A stretch of 64,000 nt of DNA from Symbiodinium natans (GCA_905221605.1 CAJNDS010002277.1:147001-211000), one strand, 5' to 3'. Shown: positions 33,607-45,575, counted from the stretch's first letter. The notes: generated from the sequence alone by a model not told the origin. Numbers and translations: made by a program.

Positions 33607-34774
33607 ATGTCTTCCGCCTCGGCAGGAAGCCTCGCTGTGGTGGGCGCCATCCTTGGCCCGGCGGTCGATGCACTCCATAACCAGGTGGGTACTGGTATGT
33701 GATGGTAAGTATCTGATTCTCTGGAGAAGTTTCCGACCAGCATGGTCAAGTTGGCTGAAGGCGCTCCTCCGCTACGATCTGTTGCCTGTGAGTGCGGACC
33801 TGGTCTTCGGCGTTGCCCGAACATCGCTCCTGGCGGCTGGGACATACCAATTTGCGAATGTCAGCACTTCGAATAACCAAGAAAAACCGCCATACCGTGA
33901 GCAATGCGTGCATAGTCCTACAGAATACAAACTGCTTCTAGTATGCGAAAGTCTTGAACGACACGAAGTGCCGTGATTGGAAACGACGATGAGTCGGCGA
34001 TGAACAGTGAATGCAGGCATCAAACTGAAACCTCACAATGGCGGTTCTTGGGTAATACTGGTGGTAGCATGTTTCAGGTTCCACCACTGCTCGCTGTGGC
34101 ATATGCACTTCTTGGCAGTGTCCTGCCAGCGCTGGCTGCGTCGACGCTTTGGAGCGCTTGCGATCTGAGAAGAGTTGCTCCCCCTCTCGTTGGCTTCCGT
34201 TCCGGATGACATTGAAGCATAGCGAGGGGGCTAAGACATGTATGGGCATTGGGCATTTTCTTGCATTGAAAGGCAGAGGCCCTTTGCTTCCCCCCCTACT
34301 CCACTGTCTCACACGCTTCTGAGGATCCTGGGCAACGCCAACGTCGACAAGTTGCCATTGGTTCGTGGCGTGCACCCGCTTGGCCGTGCGATCCTGGCAG
34401 TTGGGTCCACCTGCCTGATCATCAAGTCAAGCGAGCTGCTCCTCTCTGCTGGGTGGACGGGTCCTGCGGCCCTTCCGCTGCTGATGACGCTCAGCTTTCT
34501 TCAGTGGGCTCTGTTGGATGGCCGGCCTTTTGCACTGGCTTTGGGACTGGTAGCCGCTGTTGGCGGGCCGCTTGCAGAACTGCCCCTGATGTGGTTGGGC
34601 GCCTGGCACTACACCGCTCCTGACTACTGGCCATTGGCAGCTTTCGGCTTGGGGCCCACGAGCGGCTCAGCCTGGGCTGGCCTCTCCATGACGACTGGGC
34701 CATGCTACTTCGCCGTGACCACGGATGCCATTGCCCTTGGCAGGCTCTTTGCGAGAGATCGCACGGTTGACTGA
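33607..34774 (+). CDS. INSIG-like multi-pass membrane protein, four exons
   Basis: ATG at 33607. The model has exons 33607-33684, 33761-33787 (27 nt), 34078-34139 and 34324-34774, with GT donors, AG|G acceptors and phases 0, 0 and 2 in agreement; it gives 205 residues. Hydrophobic segments lie at about 8-24, 37-56, 74-90, 101-120, 124-146 and 172-195. The segment VPPLLAVAYALLGSVLPAL and the C-terminal blocks PLAELPLM, GAWHYTAPDYW and GPCYFAVTTDAIALGRLF parallel the INSIG fold (YxYTSPDF near the fifth helix and a Cys-containing last helix before GR). INSIG proteins of animals and fungi sit in the ER and control sterol synthesis. Whether the algal relatives do so is unknown. Human INSIG-2 is 225 residues, a similar length. 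Confidence 0.6.
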
Positions 34775-35193
34775 GGGTGCATACAAGTTGCATGCACCCG
34801 AGTCCCTCCCTGCTGGGACCAAAGCTGTCCAGAAAGGAGCGCCAAAGTGCATACTTCTTGTATCGAAGATGCACGAAGCCCTGTGAAGGAGGATGCCTTG
34901 GGATCTTCCCCCTTATACCAACAGTCCGGACTATAACCAGGGGGGTGCTCTAATCCCTATGAAGGACTGTTAGTCTAAGGGGGGAACATCCCTAATGATG
35001 CCCGCTATAACCCTAAACCCTAAACCCTAAACCCTAACCCTAAACCCTGAACCCTAAACCCTAAACCCTTAAGCAGCCTCTGTTTTGCGCGAGGTGCGCA
35101 TCTCTCGGAAGTGCGCCCGGCGCCTCTTCCGGCTGCTGGTGCCGCTCCCGAGATTCGGGGAGTGGTGAGTGTTGAGTGGATGTTCTGCAGAAG

Positions 35194-35244
<51 letters not shown>

Positions 35245-35812
35245 TCAGAATTCTCAGAGTTCTTCTCAGAATTCTTCAGAAATGTCCCTTTCGCTCCTTA
35301 ACTGAGAGGGACAGCGTGATCAGACCTTGGTCTGAGACTCCAGGCCGCGGTGCCTCGGCCCTCCGCCTCCATCAGCCGCCTGCATCGCAATATCCCCGCT
35401 CTTAGCCCCCATTGTTCCCTACTATTCAAGTTACTATTCCCCCTTCATTCCCTATCACTCCCCATGATTCCCCATCGACGTTTCGAGCTGTCGTTCCACG
35501 AAAATCGCTGCTCCTGACAAGTGTTTTGAGGCAGTGGCGTGGGCAGCTCTGCTGAGCTGCCCCAGTTGGCGCAGCCTGAGCCAAGAGCCTACCTACCATT
35601 GCCCGCTGCGGCCCAGTTCCGGGCTTAGCTTTCGGGTCTTGAAGCTGCGAGAGACCTGCAGGCTTTGGGCAGTGGACGAGGTACAGAGCTCTGCAGGCAG
35701 GTGTTGAACCTGTATCTTCGACTTAAGAAGGGTCCTAGGTGCTGACAATGGCAGAGCCGTTTTCAAAGCTGTTCAGTCCCGAGTCCGGCCGGTGGCATCG
35801 CAATCGCTTGCC
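34775..35812. repeat. Intergenic: telomere-like array and (CT)n
   Basis: A CCCTAAA array with variant units lies at about 35010-35070, and a (CT)n tract of about 21 units at 35196-35238. No ORF with protein character was found. Confidence 0.8.
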
Positions 35813-37219
35813 ATGCGCTGGCATCTTTGGCCCTGTCTGCTTGCTCTGGTCACCCGCTGCGGTGGCACGAGCCCCTGCAACGACAAGCGGAGTTGCATAG
35901 CATATTTGCAAGACTGGCTTGCGCAACAGCCTGACTCAACAACATCGTCGAGGGCTGTTTGGGCATGGACGCACTTGGGGGCTGCAGGGGGTGGCAGCAT
36001 CAACTCGCATTGGTATGGCCAGAAAGACTGCTTCGTGAAAGCTTTGGAGCTCGACCCCGACTACGCAGATGCATGGTCCCACTTGGGGGTTGCTGGAGGT
36101 GGCATGGTGGGTTCCAGGATGTTCAACCAGACCGATTGCTTCGTGAAAGTTCTGACGTTTAACCAGAACAGTTCAAGCGCGTGGTCCCACTTAGGCACAG
36201 CTGGGGGAGGCAAAGTCGGCTCCACCTGGTACAGTTGGAGGGAATGCTACGTGAAGTCCTTGGAGCTGGACCCCAGCTACGCGGACAGCTGGGCGAATTT
36301 GGGAGCGGCAGGAGGGGGCAAAGTCAGAGGTATCTGGTACGACCAGAAGGACTGCTATGCAAAGGCTTTGGAGATCGACCCTGCCAGCTCCAGCACTTGG
36401 TACAACCTGGGCGCAGCAGGAGGTGGACGTGTGAATGCCATCACTTTCAGTGATCGTGACTGCTATGTGCGGTCCCTGGAGCTCGACCCGAAGTTTGCAC
36501 CTGCGTGGACCAACCTGGGTACCTGTGGTGGTGGGAAGGTGAAAGGCAGGTGTGATGGCGAGATGTGCAGTCCTAGAGATTGCTACGTGGCGGCCCTGGA
36601 AGTTGATCCCAAGTACACGGATGCCTGGTCCTTGTTGGGGGATCTTGGTGGGGGCCAGGTTGGCTCCAAAAGGTACAGTTGGAGAGACTGCAAGGCAAAG
36701 GCAAAGGCTGGGGCTCTGCACCAAGAGGCCCAGACCTGGTATAATTTTGGCCTCCTGGGTAGCGGCATGCTTGGAGCAAGACGCTGCAGCGAGGACGAGT
36801 GCTTCCAGAAGGCTGCAGACAGTCTTGACCAAGAATTGGAGGCTGCCGTGTCACGTCTCCCGATAAACAGTGCGACTGCGTTCCGGGATATCACAACGGT
36901 GCTGCTGGGCAGTTCGAGATATGAGTTCAAAGCTCGCATGGCGGCAGTGTATAGAAAGTGCCACCCACCGTCCCCGTCATGCATGAGCGCAGAGGCGCAG
37001 CAGGACCAGTTTGCGGCAGAGCTCGGGCGGCAGGTGCCGCACGAGCCAGATATGATTCGGGCAGTCTTGAAGGGCGCACTGAGCGAGATGCAGTACACCA
37101 AGAGCAAGCAAGTGGGCGATGAGCTACTGCTAAAGGCAGCCTGCAAGGCACAGAGAGCCTGGCAGCGCCAGCACACGTCAAGAAGGCTGGCAGCGCCTCA
37201 GGCAGAGCCCGCTAATTGA
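35813..37219 (+). CDS. Predicted secreted TPR-like repeat protein
   Basis: One uninterrupted frame encodes 468 residues from ATG 35813. In-frame codons upstream offer only a GTG. The N-terminus MRWHLWPCLLALVTRCGG looks like a signal peptide. Residues 52-340 hold eight repeats starting at Trp 52, 88, 124, 160, 196, 232, 272 and 309, most exactly 36 residues, with consensus WxxLGxAGGGxVxxxxYxxx, then DCYxKxLELDPxYADA. The helix B part (ALELDPxYADAWxxLG) is TPR-like, but the first half is replaced by a Gly-Gly-Gly turn, and an invariant Cys follows an acidic residue in each repeat. The C-terminal ~125 residues are not repetitive. Such repeats usually bind proteins. The lack of introns contrasts with both neighbours and suggests a retroposed or intron-poor gene. 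Confidence 0.85.
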   Translation: MRWHLWPCLLALVTRCGGTSPCNDKRSCIAYLQDWLAQQPDSTTSSRAVWAWTHLGAAGGGSINSHWYGQKDCFVKALELDPDYADAWSHLGVAGGGMVGSRMFNQTDCFVKVLTFNQNSSSAWSHLGTAGGGKVGSTWYSWRECYVKSLELDPSYADSWANLGAAGGGKVRGIWYDQKDCYAKALEIDPASSSTWYNLGAAGGGRVNAITFSDRDCYVRSLELDPKFAPAWTNLGTCGGGKVKGRCDGEMCSPRDCYVAALEVDPKYTDAWSLLGDLGGGQVGSKRYSWRDCKAKAKAGALHQEAQTWYNFGLLGSGMLGARRCSEDECFQKAADSLDQELEAAVSRLPINSATAFRDITTVLLGSSRYEFKARMAAVYRKCHPPSPSCMSAEAQQDQFAAELGRQVPHEPDMIRAVLKGALSEMQYTKSKQVGDELLLKAACKAQRAWQRQHTSRRLAAPQAEPAN

Positions 37220-40200
37220 CTTACGAGAACTCTCTCTCTCTCTCTGCCTGTCTCTCTGCTCTCTTTGTCTCTTTGCGTTGTGCTTTGCTGTACGTCTGGT
37301 CTTGCTTTCTGTCTGTGTTCTTCCTTCCTGCTTTCTTCTACAAAAGTCATGGCCTGAGGCTGTCAGGGGCGCGGTATCCTTCTTCTATCGTTCTGTCAGC
37401 GTCTGTCTTCATCTTAGCATGGCCTCAATTGGGGTAGTTTCCAAATCAGGGTCTTTTTCCGGAGCCTTGTTGCAAGGGATCCTTCATAAATGTCCTTACT
37501 CTTGGGGGCCCATGCAAGAGCAGCCCCCGTGGACCCGGTGCAGGGGCAGCGCAAGCTGGCGGCTGATCCCTGCAGCCCAGCGCCAGAGTCCACCGGGCGC
37601 CTTTGGGAAGGTGGCCGAGCCACAGGAGAGGGCCTCCGGGGATTTTGTGGCTTCCTTAAGTTGTGGTCTCCGTTTTGGGGGGGCACTTTTTGGCATCATC
37701 ACAGACCATTCATGTATTTGTGTAAGGTTCAGGGGAGCGTAAGGTTCATGGGAGCACATTCGTAACAAAGCTGAGAGTGCAGGTGACCTATGGCAGTGGT
37801 TTCACGACGTTTCACGCCAACCATCATCAAACCTCTCCTGCAAAGGACTGAACAGTCGGGCCAACTGGGCTTTATTCGCATTCGCTGCTGTCGCATCTCT
37901 GACAGTGGCCTTTGCAGCTGCCTCCTTCGTATGGAGGAGCAGATGGATTCAGTTTCTTGTAAGCTTGACAGTTGCACTTGCTTTCTGTCGCTCAGAATGT
38001 TTGGTTGTTCTTGCGCAGTCAGGGGTGATTTTCCAATCCCGAGTTGCACTGGAAGCCAAAAATGTACTCCAAAAGCCCTTCAAGAGTGTCACTCCAGCGA
38101 ATTTGGAGGCTACTGATCTTGTCCATCTCGGGGGGAGTTCAAGGCCTTCTTTCCAGCAAAAACGGACTTTGTGTTGGAACGGATGCCATGCGTACCTATG
38201 CATGAGACGTTAAAGAACTGGAGTTCTCCAGGCCCTAGGGTTTATGTTTCAGTTCATCTCAATGCCTGTTAATCCAAACCAAAAGGTGCATGAAGCGACT
38301 GCAACTGACCAGATAGAAGTTTCAAGGTCTTTGACATAGGCCAAGCCAGCCCCAACAACAGGTCCCAGACGCTCACTCGCATGCACGCTCGCATGAGCAT
38401 CATGAGAGCGGGAGAAGAAAAGTGGAGGTCAGGGGAAGGGGCCTAACATGCCAAGCACATGGCAGATCTGGCAGGGGGTGGATACTTTCTCGCCACAGGA
38501 GGCAGTCGGTTTCCTTCCGAGTATTGGTACCAGACGACGAAGTTCGCATGACAGAGAGGTAGGACGCTGGCCTGCTCCTGAGTTTGCTGAGACTCCGCGT
38601 ACTACTTTGGGCATCGCTGGCACCTCTCAGGTTTCGGCCGGCTGCTTTGACTCCGGTGGTCCTTAGAGACCCGGGCTTCTTGAAAGTTTTGCAGTTTTGT
38701 ACATGCCGGTGCTTCAGCCTGCGGATGAAGCACTGACTTTTGCTGGGCTTCACAAAGAAGGCCCCATTGAGGACCGCAGCTTTCGGCAAACAGCCAGTCG
38801 CCCTTGCTAAGCAAGTCGAGACATACAGAGAACTGTGCCCATGCCATTTTTCTGGGCATGTGCTGCTGAGCGAGAAAACATTTCTGTTACCAGCAACGGC
38901 ATGCTTGAGTGCATCTCACTCCGAGATTCCCTGATGCTGACCCTCAAGCCATCAGCTGAGAGCGCACAGTACAGCTCGTTGCGCATGGACAGGCCGCGTG
39001 CAAAAGCCTGTAGAGGTGAAGGCGCCAGGGCCTCAGAGAGGCGACAAGGTCATGCTTGGGACCACCCTACTGTATGCCCCTTTGCTTTTAACTTCAACCC
39101 TCGAGGCAGACTGCCCGACGATCAGGTTCGGGTGTGCTGTAGTGTGCTGTGGTGTGCTGCAGTGTGCCGTAGCGTGCTGCTGTGTCTTGCTGTGTGTTGC
39201 TGCTGGGTGCAGTGGCTACATGTGGTGGCATCACAAAAGGATCTGAGTGCGACAATCACACATCAGGCGCTTCCGTGAGGGCTCCTACTTCTCGCCGCCT
39301 GGGCTGCTTTCAAGATGATCTGAAGTTGTTGTCTTAAGTCCCCCAAGCCACGAGAGTGGGTCCCAGGTTCCCCGGAACGGCGGGAGTCCAAGATCTCCGC
39401 AGGCCAAGATTCGGGACGGAGCTCGGGACTGAAGAAATCCCAACCCTTGCGAACGGATTTCAAAGTGTTAAGGCTCCGAGTCTAGGGTGAACCGTTCTTC
39501 CCAGGTGTTGTTCGAGGCTTGCTGCATCCTGTATGCTGCATGCAGGCCGGGGACGACCTGCTGAGGCCTTGGATGATTCACGTTAGTCCCGCATTCTTCG
39601 GAAAGCCAGTCCGCAGAACCGTGTGTGATGCCTGGTCGCCATGTTGTGCTGAGTTTCCTTTCTTCTATACTAGCTGTCCATCTATTGACATGTGATGGAC
39701 TTGCACTTGCAGGTCAAGCGGTCTTACTCCTTGATCTTAATGCAGCAGTTCGATTTGATGGATCGTGGTACCAAGCATGTGTTTCCCAGTTCAGCCACCC
39801 ACGGAGAATCAGTGACAACGGATCACGAGCCCCAAGTCTCACAGCGGAATGCCCGGCTCGTCCAGCTGTTGCACTTGGGAAAGTGCAAACTTCGCAAGAG
39901 ACGGACTTGGCAGAGCCCCAAGACCCAAGTAGCCTATCGGACCCAGGCGGATTGAAATTGCACAGTGACTGTTCGGGCAGGCGGCTCCTGCCGATCCTGC
40001 GCCACCTGCGCTGCAGAGGATCGGGCGTCGACAAGAGACACCCAACGGTCACATGGCCGTGTGATGGCGTGCGTCTGGCCATGTTAAGCCTGCTGGCTGA
40101 GTCGCGGTCACTTTGTGAACTGCAGGAGTCCTGGTGGCGTGCTTGGCTCAGGGCGCCCGATTGCACTCGAGCACGTGTGCAGAAGCTTCCACATTCTACA

Positions 40201-41515
40201 TTTGATATGCAACCCTGGGTGTCCTTTTGAAGCCATTGTTGAGCCTCTGTCTCAATTTTGACGGTGTCGTTCAATTATACAGGGATAGTTGTCGTTCCCC
40301 CTCTGCTTTTTCCAAATGGTGGAAAGCTGTTCTTTCTAGGTGGACATGTCTCATTGATCATTGGCAAAAAAAGGGCAAGCACTTCGTTCTCGGTTTGTAT
40401 TTCACTGCTCGGGACGGTTTCTGTATAGCGTGCCACTTGAGATGTTCAAATTTTTCGAAGTTTCTCGTCAACTTTCATCGGAGACAATGTATTCCGCATG
40501 CTCTCGTTTCACGTGTTAGTGAAGTTCGCTCGGTCCTCTTGATGCTCTTCAAGGACTTGGAGCGGCTTTGTGGTGTGCTTTAGATTTTCGCTTCTTGCTC
40601 GGACAGCTCTTCGGAGACTCCAGAGATACAAGGAATCATAAACCCTACTTCATATCATTCGAGATACTGTACGACAGCTCCCCCTGCAATCAGGTTCACC
40701 TGCAAGAGCACATACGGAAGCATTGGCAGCACGGTCTCAGAAGCGACAGCCAGGGCCCCGGTGGGTTTGTTGTGCCTAGGCGGCGACAGATTGCAGGCGT
40801 TGAGCGGCTGAAGCTTTCTATCCGCTGCAGGCGCAGACGCAGATCGGCAATCACCACAGCCTGCAGCGAGGCCTCTTCTTCTATCCATGAGTCTTGCCTG
40901 TCTTGCTCCAGAAGATTTCCTTTTTGTTCCCCACCCTCGGTGTGGGGTTGTTAGATTTTAAGCTCAACTCTTCTCCTCGCCCGGAACTCTTCTCCTCGAC
41001 CGGAACTCTTCTCCTCGCCCGGTCTACTCCTCGCCCATCCCTGGAGTGCCCAAACCCAAACTGTCCCTGCCCAATGCCAGAGTATCTCTACCAAGGGAGG
41101 GTGGGGATGTTCGAAGTAAATGATTTCTTCAGTTGCTGCCGCTGGCCCTGCGCGGCGCAGGGCAGTATTTCACCCGATCGTTGTGTCAGGAAGCCCTCCT
41201 TGCTGAGCCAACGCTCGGTTTCGGGATCGAGCCTTGCGTCGTCGGCCCGGCACTTCCGGCAAGGCTGCTTCACCCATCGACTGCTGCCCCAAAGTAAGAC
41301 CAAAGAAGCTGCGGGCACAGAGGCCACCACGAGCATCGGGAGCAGCGGCCACGGTGTACCCCTTGGTGGCATGTTAGAACCTTTAGGGCAATGCAACCTA
41401 CTGCAAGGTCAACGGCTTGTAACAATTTATGTTGCCGGTGTGCGTTGGCCTTCTTCTGCCCCGTGGTTCGAGCCTTGTCCATTTGTACGCGAGTTCGTAG
41501 GTGGTAGTTGAAGCC
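37220..41515. other. No confidently supported gene
   Basis: It begins with CT-rich sequence (37230-37320). At 39628-40230 an ORF starts MPGRHVVLSFLSSILAVHLL (possible signal peptide) and runs 200 codons, but it may cross an intron end (TTGCAG|GTC at 39713). At 40966-41034 there is a tandem of three to four AACTCTTCTCCTCGCCCGG units. At 39130-39200 there is a GTGTGCTGTAGTGTGCTG short repeat. I recognise no domain. Confidence 0.35.
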
Positions 41516-41971
41516 ATGGGATGTGGTGCGAGCTCCGTTATGCCAGTGGGGCCAGCAGTGAAGGCCGCACGGAACGAGAAGCTCATTGATTCCAGGTCGG
41601 TTTTTCACTTGGAGGGTAAGGCAATGGTCGAGTGTGAAGTGTCGCCTCTACTGAAGAGCTACGATTCTTGGCACCATGTCCTGGATGCTGAGGATGTTGA
41701 GGCCCTTAGGGGGGGTCGTGCTGTGGCTGTCAACCAGTTAGGGCACCATTACTTCGCTCTACGAATGGAGTTCTCTATCCTTGGGCTCACAGGGGATTCC
41801 TCGGAGCTCAAACGTGTCGTGGACGAGCGCCGCATGTCGAAAGGAGACCACACCGCAGAGACAGCAGAGACCACGGAGACTGCGGAAACGGACTCCTCTT
41901 TGACTTCCGACTCCCCCTGCAGAAGCTCTGGGAGGGTGAGGGTGATGTGCAAGTCTCTGTCCGTCGCATGA
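41516..41971 (+). CDS. Small protein with N-myristoylation-type start, unknown function
   Basis: The ATG at 41516 opens a 151-residue frame beginning MGCGAS, which fits the N-myristoylation rule (Gly2, Ser6) with a Cys3 available for palmitoylation, so membrane anchoring is plausible. Residues 30-95 look globular (FHLEGKAMVECEVSPLLKSY, SWHHVLDAEDVEALRGG). Residues 113-125 are a Thr/Ala/Glu repeat (TAETAETTETAET) and may be intron read-through, since AG|G acceptor-like sites occur at 41790 and 41841. No family recognised. Confidence 0.4.
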   Translation: MGCGASSVMPVGPAVKAARNEKLIDSRSVFHLEGKAMVECEVSPLLKSYDSWHHVLDAEDVEALRGGRAVAVNQLGHHYFALRMEFSILGLTGDSSELKRVVDERRMSKGDHTAETAETTETAETDSSLTSDSPCRSSGRVRVMCKSLSVA

Positions 41972-42512
41972 TAGCATATGAATGCTTAAAAGCATCGGGA
42001 GGGGAAGATCTCAACATGGTCCCCCACCGGAGCTGCCAGACTTGTCCCTACAAACAGGTACTTCTGGCTCATCCGCTCATCCTGAGTTCTTTTCATGCGC
42101 TGATGCAACAGGAGCTGCCAGTTTCAGAGAGTGGGTGTGTTGTGCAAGCTGTGTCAGCTGCGGGGTGTGTTTTCCAACACTTCATCTCACGAAGCGGTGT
42201 TTCATGCTCAATTCTAAACACATGGTGCTGGTGCAACCCCACAGCTCATGCAGTCAGATCCTTGCACTCTGATGCTGTGGCAATCTGCTTGGAGTACATT
42301 GTATTGTGTGTTCCAAGGCGACAATCCTTTTTCAACTTTCTCAAGCGTTGTGCACAGACCTGGCAGTGGCTGCGGCAGGCTGCAACCCGGGCCATCTGCA
42401 CAGCATGCACTCAGCGGAGTGCATCCCCCCCCCAAGGGAATCGGAGGATACATTGACAGCTGCCCTTGACTGGCAGGTCTGACCGAATAGTCGCTATGTT
42501 TGGCTGGTGGCC

Positions 42513-42546
<34 letters not shown>

Positions 42547-42908
42547 ATGATCTACGATTAGACTGCCCTTGCTTGGCGCTCCAAGCCGAACAGGCCGTAT
42601 GATTAAGTTCTGCACATAGTATAGACTGCCACCTGGATGTGAAAGTTGTGGTTTTTACGCACTATCTGCAATCTACAAGTCTTGCAGAACGATGTGCTTC
42701 AAACAAGGGAAAGCTCTCAGGATTTAGATCTCGGGTTGCCATGCTTGGAACTCTCCGTTGCGCATCGAAGAGGAGTCACACTAAGCATGCAAAATGGATC
42801 CCTCCTTCTCGACGCGACCTTGTACGTAAGCTGTCGGCAGGTCTAACATGGTCTCGTGAAGTACCGTTACCTGTTACTTTACTCAGTCATAGCCATGTGG
42901 CCATCAGC
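41972..42908. other. No gene recognised; (GA)15 microsatellite
   Basis: A perfect GA tract of 15 units lies at 42515-42544. ORFs are short and overlap on both strands. Confidence 0.5.
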
Positions 42909-43302
42909 CTCGAGCGCATGTAATTTGTGCGTTCCAAATGGCGATTGCACTTAGTCCTGTGTGCGGAGCTCGCAGGCATTTTCGTGCACGGTGTCTCTTT
43001 CTGAAGGCTGTCCATGCTTCTGCATCGCTCGGTCAGAGTTCAAATCATTTGCTCTTTTTTTAATGGGTTTTTTTCGGGGAAGCCGGAGTTGCCATGTGCT
43101 AAGAGTTCCTGCACTGGGGTTTGTTTACGGCAAAGAGAGGATCATCTATCATGTTTATCGGCGGCTGACCATTGAAGACGGACAACCTCACGTGCGCTGT
43201 CAGTTCGAGACGGCAGCAACTCACTAGATTCTGCAAGCTACGCTCTCATCGTTGTCATGAGAAGCATCATGAAGCATGACATGCCCTTTTGTAGAGCATT
43301 TG
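42909..43302. repeat. Direct repeat, copy 1 (394 bp, identical to 43388-43781)
   Basis: I read no difference between 42909-43302 and 43388-43781 (offset 479). Each copy contains the same 88-codon ORF beginning GTG (42961 and 43440), so it is not evidence for a gene. Confidence 0.9.
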
Positions 43303-43387
43303 GCGCATGTAGGGCATGCACCTGGTTCGCATTCCAAGTCGAAGATGCTGCGTGTTGTTGTAAGTTTCATGTTGATGTTGAAGCTGT

Positions 43388-43781
43388 CTCGAGCGCATGT
43401 AATTTGTGCGTTCCAAATGGCGATTGCACTTAGTCCTGTGTGCGGAGCTCGCAGGCATTTTCGTGCACGGTGTCTCTTTCTGAAGGCTGTCCATGCTTCT
43501 GCATCGCTCGGTCAGAGTTCAAATCATTTGCTCTTTTTTTAATGGGTTTTTTTCGGGGAAGCCGGAGTTGCCATGTGCTAAGAGTTCCTGCACTGGGGTT
43601 TGTTTACGGCAAAGAGAGGATCATCTATCATGTTTATCGGCGGCTGACCATTGAAGACGGACAACCTCACGTGCGCTGTCAGTTCGAGACGGCAGCAACT
43701 CACTAGATTCTGCAAGCTACGCTCTCATCGTTGTCATGAGAAGCATCATGAAGCATGACATGCCCTTTTGTAGAGCATTTG
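43388..43781. repeat. Direct repeat, copy 2
   Basis: Second copy of the 394 bp unit, separated from the first by 85 bp of unique sequence. Identity implies a very recent duplication or an assembly duplication. Confidence 0.9.
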
Positions 43782-45065
43782 ATCGTGATCTCCGATGTCT
43801 GTCCCACAAGGGTGCTTCGACACGAGAAGCGATTCTCCACATGGTTCTTTTCATCCGCATGAGAGGCCCTCTTTGAAAGGAATCCCAGGAACGGAAAGCA
43901 ACATCTGCCTCAGCAAAACAGACCTGGAAAGCTTTGTTCTGCTGGAGCCGAGCAGGCTGTACGCAGTTGCTCCAGCCGTTTCATGTTTCTTTGCACAAGA
44001 TAGACTTCCCTGTCCTGCTGAGATGAACAAGCGTGACCGCGAGGCCTTTCTGTGAGAAGGGTGTTGCTGCTAATGATGGCACAGCATAGCTTGAGGTTGG
44101 GGGTTCGAGATGGTTCGAGAGTCGTGGTGCCTCTGCTTCCTGCCACTTCTTTTTGCCGGAAACATGTTCACAAGCGTTGTTGCAGCCAGTCCGCGAAATC
44201 TTTGGCACAGGATAGCATCAAGCCCCTTTCTCACTACTCAAAGCTTCACGCACTCCTGTCATGAATAGGCCTGGCGCAGAGAGCTCTCGCTTCAGTCTCT
44301 GCTGGACTTTGAAGCAGAGGCAGTCATCGCCTGTCTTTGGACGGTCATAGTGCAAGGCTGTTTTGAGTTCTCATGTCTTGAGACAGGTGCGAGCGCGGCA
44401 GGAGCACCCATCATCAGCAACGTCAGATTCCCAGCTGAACACTTCTTAGGGATCAAGAGATCCTAAAATCCTGAACACTAAACCCTTCAACCTGCCATGT
44501 CCGAATGTCCTACAGGTCCAGCGACCACGAGCCACAGCGCGAGCCGCCTGCATCCTCGCGGGGAGCTCGGGTGCTCCGGTGCTTGCGAGTTGCTTGTTGG
44601 TTCTCCTGGACTGCTGCACGGCAATTGTAGTATGCAGTATTCTGTTGTTTCACTATATATTGTGTCGTATCAATGCATACTTATTACAGAGCCATAGTGA
44701 CAATGAAGAGCTATTGTCAAATTGATAGTCGTGTCTTTGTTGTGCTTCTCTCAAGTATCCAGGCCACGGCCCGCTGCGGGGGAGCCCTTTGACTCGCCAC
44801 CCTGTTCGGTTAGGCCGGCCTTGATGTTCGAAGGAGTAGAGGTACTTGGGCACCTGCGACCGTTAGCCCGGTGAGAGAGACAGGCCAATTATGGCATGCC
44901 TATGAAGCTGGGAAGACTCGTGTGTGAGTTCAGTTCTCAAGCTTGAACTCTCTTCTGCTATACCAGTCAAGTGTTCAGGTGTTGCCGCTTGTTCCAGATC
45001 TTACATGGTAGGTGACGCTTCGAGAACCAAGTTGAACATCTTGCTATCGTTTTTCGTGCGCCATC
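43782..45065. other. No gene recognised
   Basis: Short ORFs only. A CCTAAAATCCTGAACACTAAACC degenerate telomere-like tract lies near 44462-44490. Confidence 0.4.
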
Positions 45066-45148
45066 TTGGACTTTGACGATAGTCCTGTCCCGAGAATCCC
45101 GAAGACCGTATGCCAACTGCAGGAAACAGTAGGTGCCATCACCACTGA

Positions 45149-45237
<89 letters not shown>

Positions 45238-45575
45238 CTTGTAGCAACACCCCAGCAACCACACTTGCAATGTGCAACGAAGCGAGTAACTTTCGTGCAC
45301 GAGACAAGCACGCAGTTCTTTTTAAAGCCATGCAGACCTTCGTCTCCTTCCGAGATCGCAGTCTGCAACAGGGCCAGCTGCACGCAGCTAATTCTTATCG
45401 TCTTTCCTGCAAGGCTGCGGAATGTGGAGGATCACCACAAGGCGGCATCGTTGAGTTCTCTGTGGCTGCGATCCCGTACACCGCACCTGAAGTAGTTGTG
45501 TTGCAAAGGTGGCGCAGCGAGAATCCGAGACGAGGCCCGCTCAGAGCTGCGAGGGGCTTAAGCTCCCTAGTATGA
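45066..45575 (+). CDS. Possible CAG-repeat-containing ORF (poly-Ser frame)
   Basis: A 169-codon frame starts at a GTG/TTG-type codon, not ATG, and reads MDFDDSPVPRIPKTVCQLQE, then poly-Ser through the CAG array, then about 110 non-repetitive residues. A plus frame one base later gives poly-Ala, and the opposite strand gives poly-Ala or poly-Leu. Non-repetitive flanks keep the Ser frame open longest, so an exon is possible. Nothing is recognised. Confidence 0.25.
45152..45235. repeat. (CAG)28 microsatellite
   Basis: 28 uninterrupted CAG triplets, bounded by CACC before and CACTTG after. Confidence 0.95.

Noticed and set aside
40894-41511. 205-codon plus ORF
   Set aside because: It starts at TTG and runs through a 19-bp tandem repeat. 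The composition is not protein-like.
42961-43706. Two identical 88-codon ORFs
   Set aside because: Identity is due to the whole 394-bp duplication. The start codons are GTG and the sequence is not protein-like.
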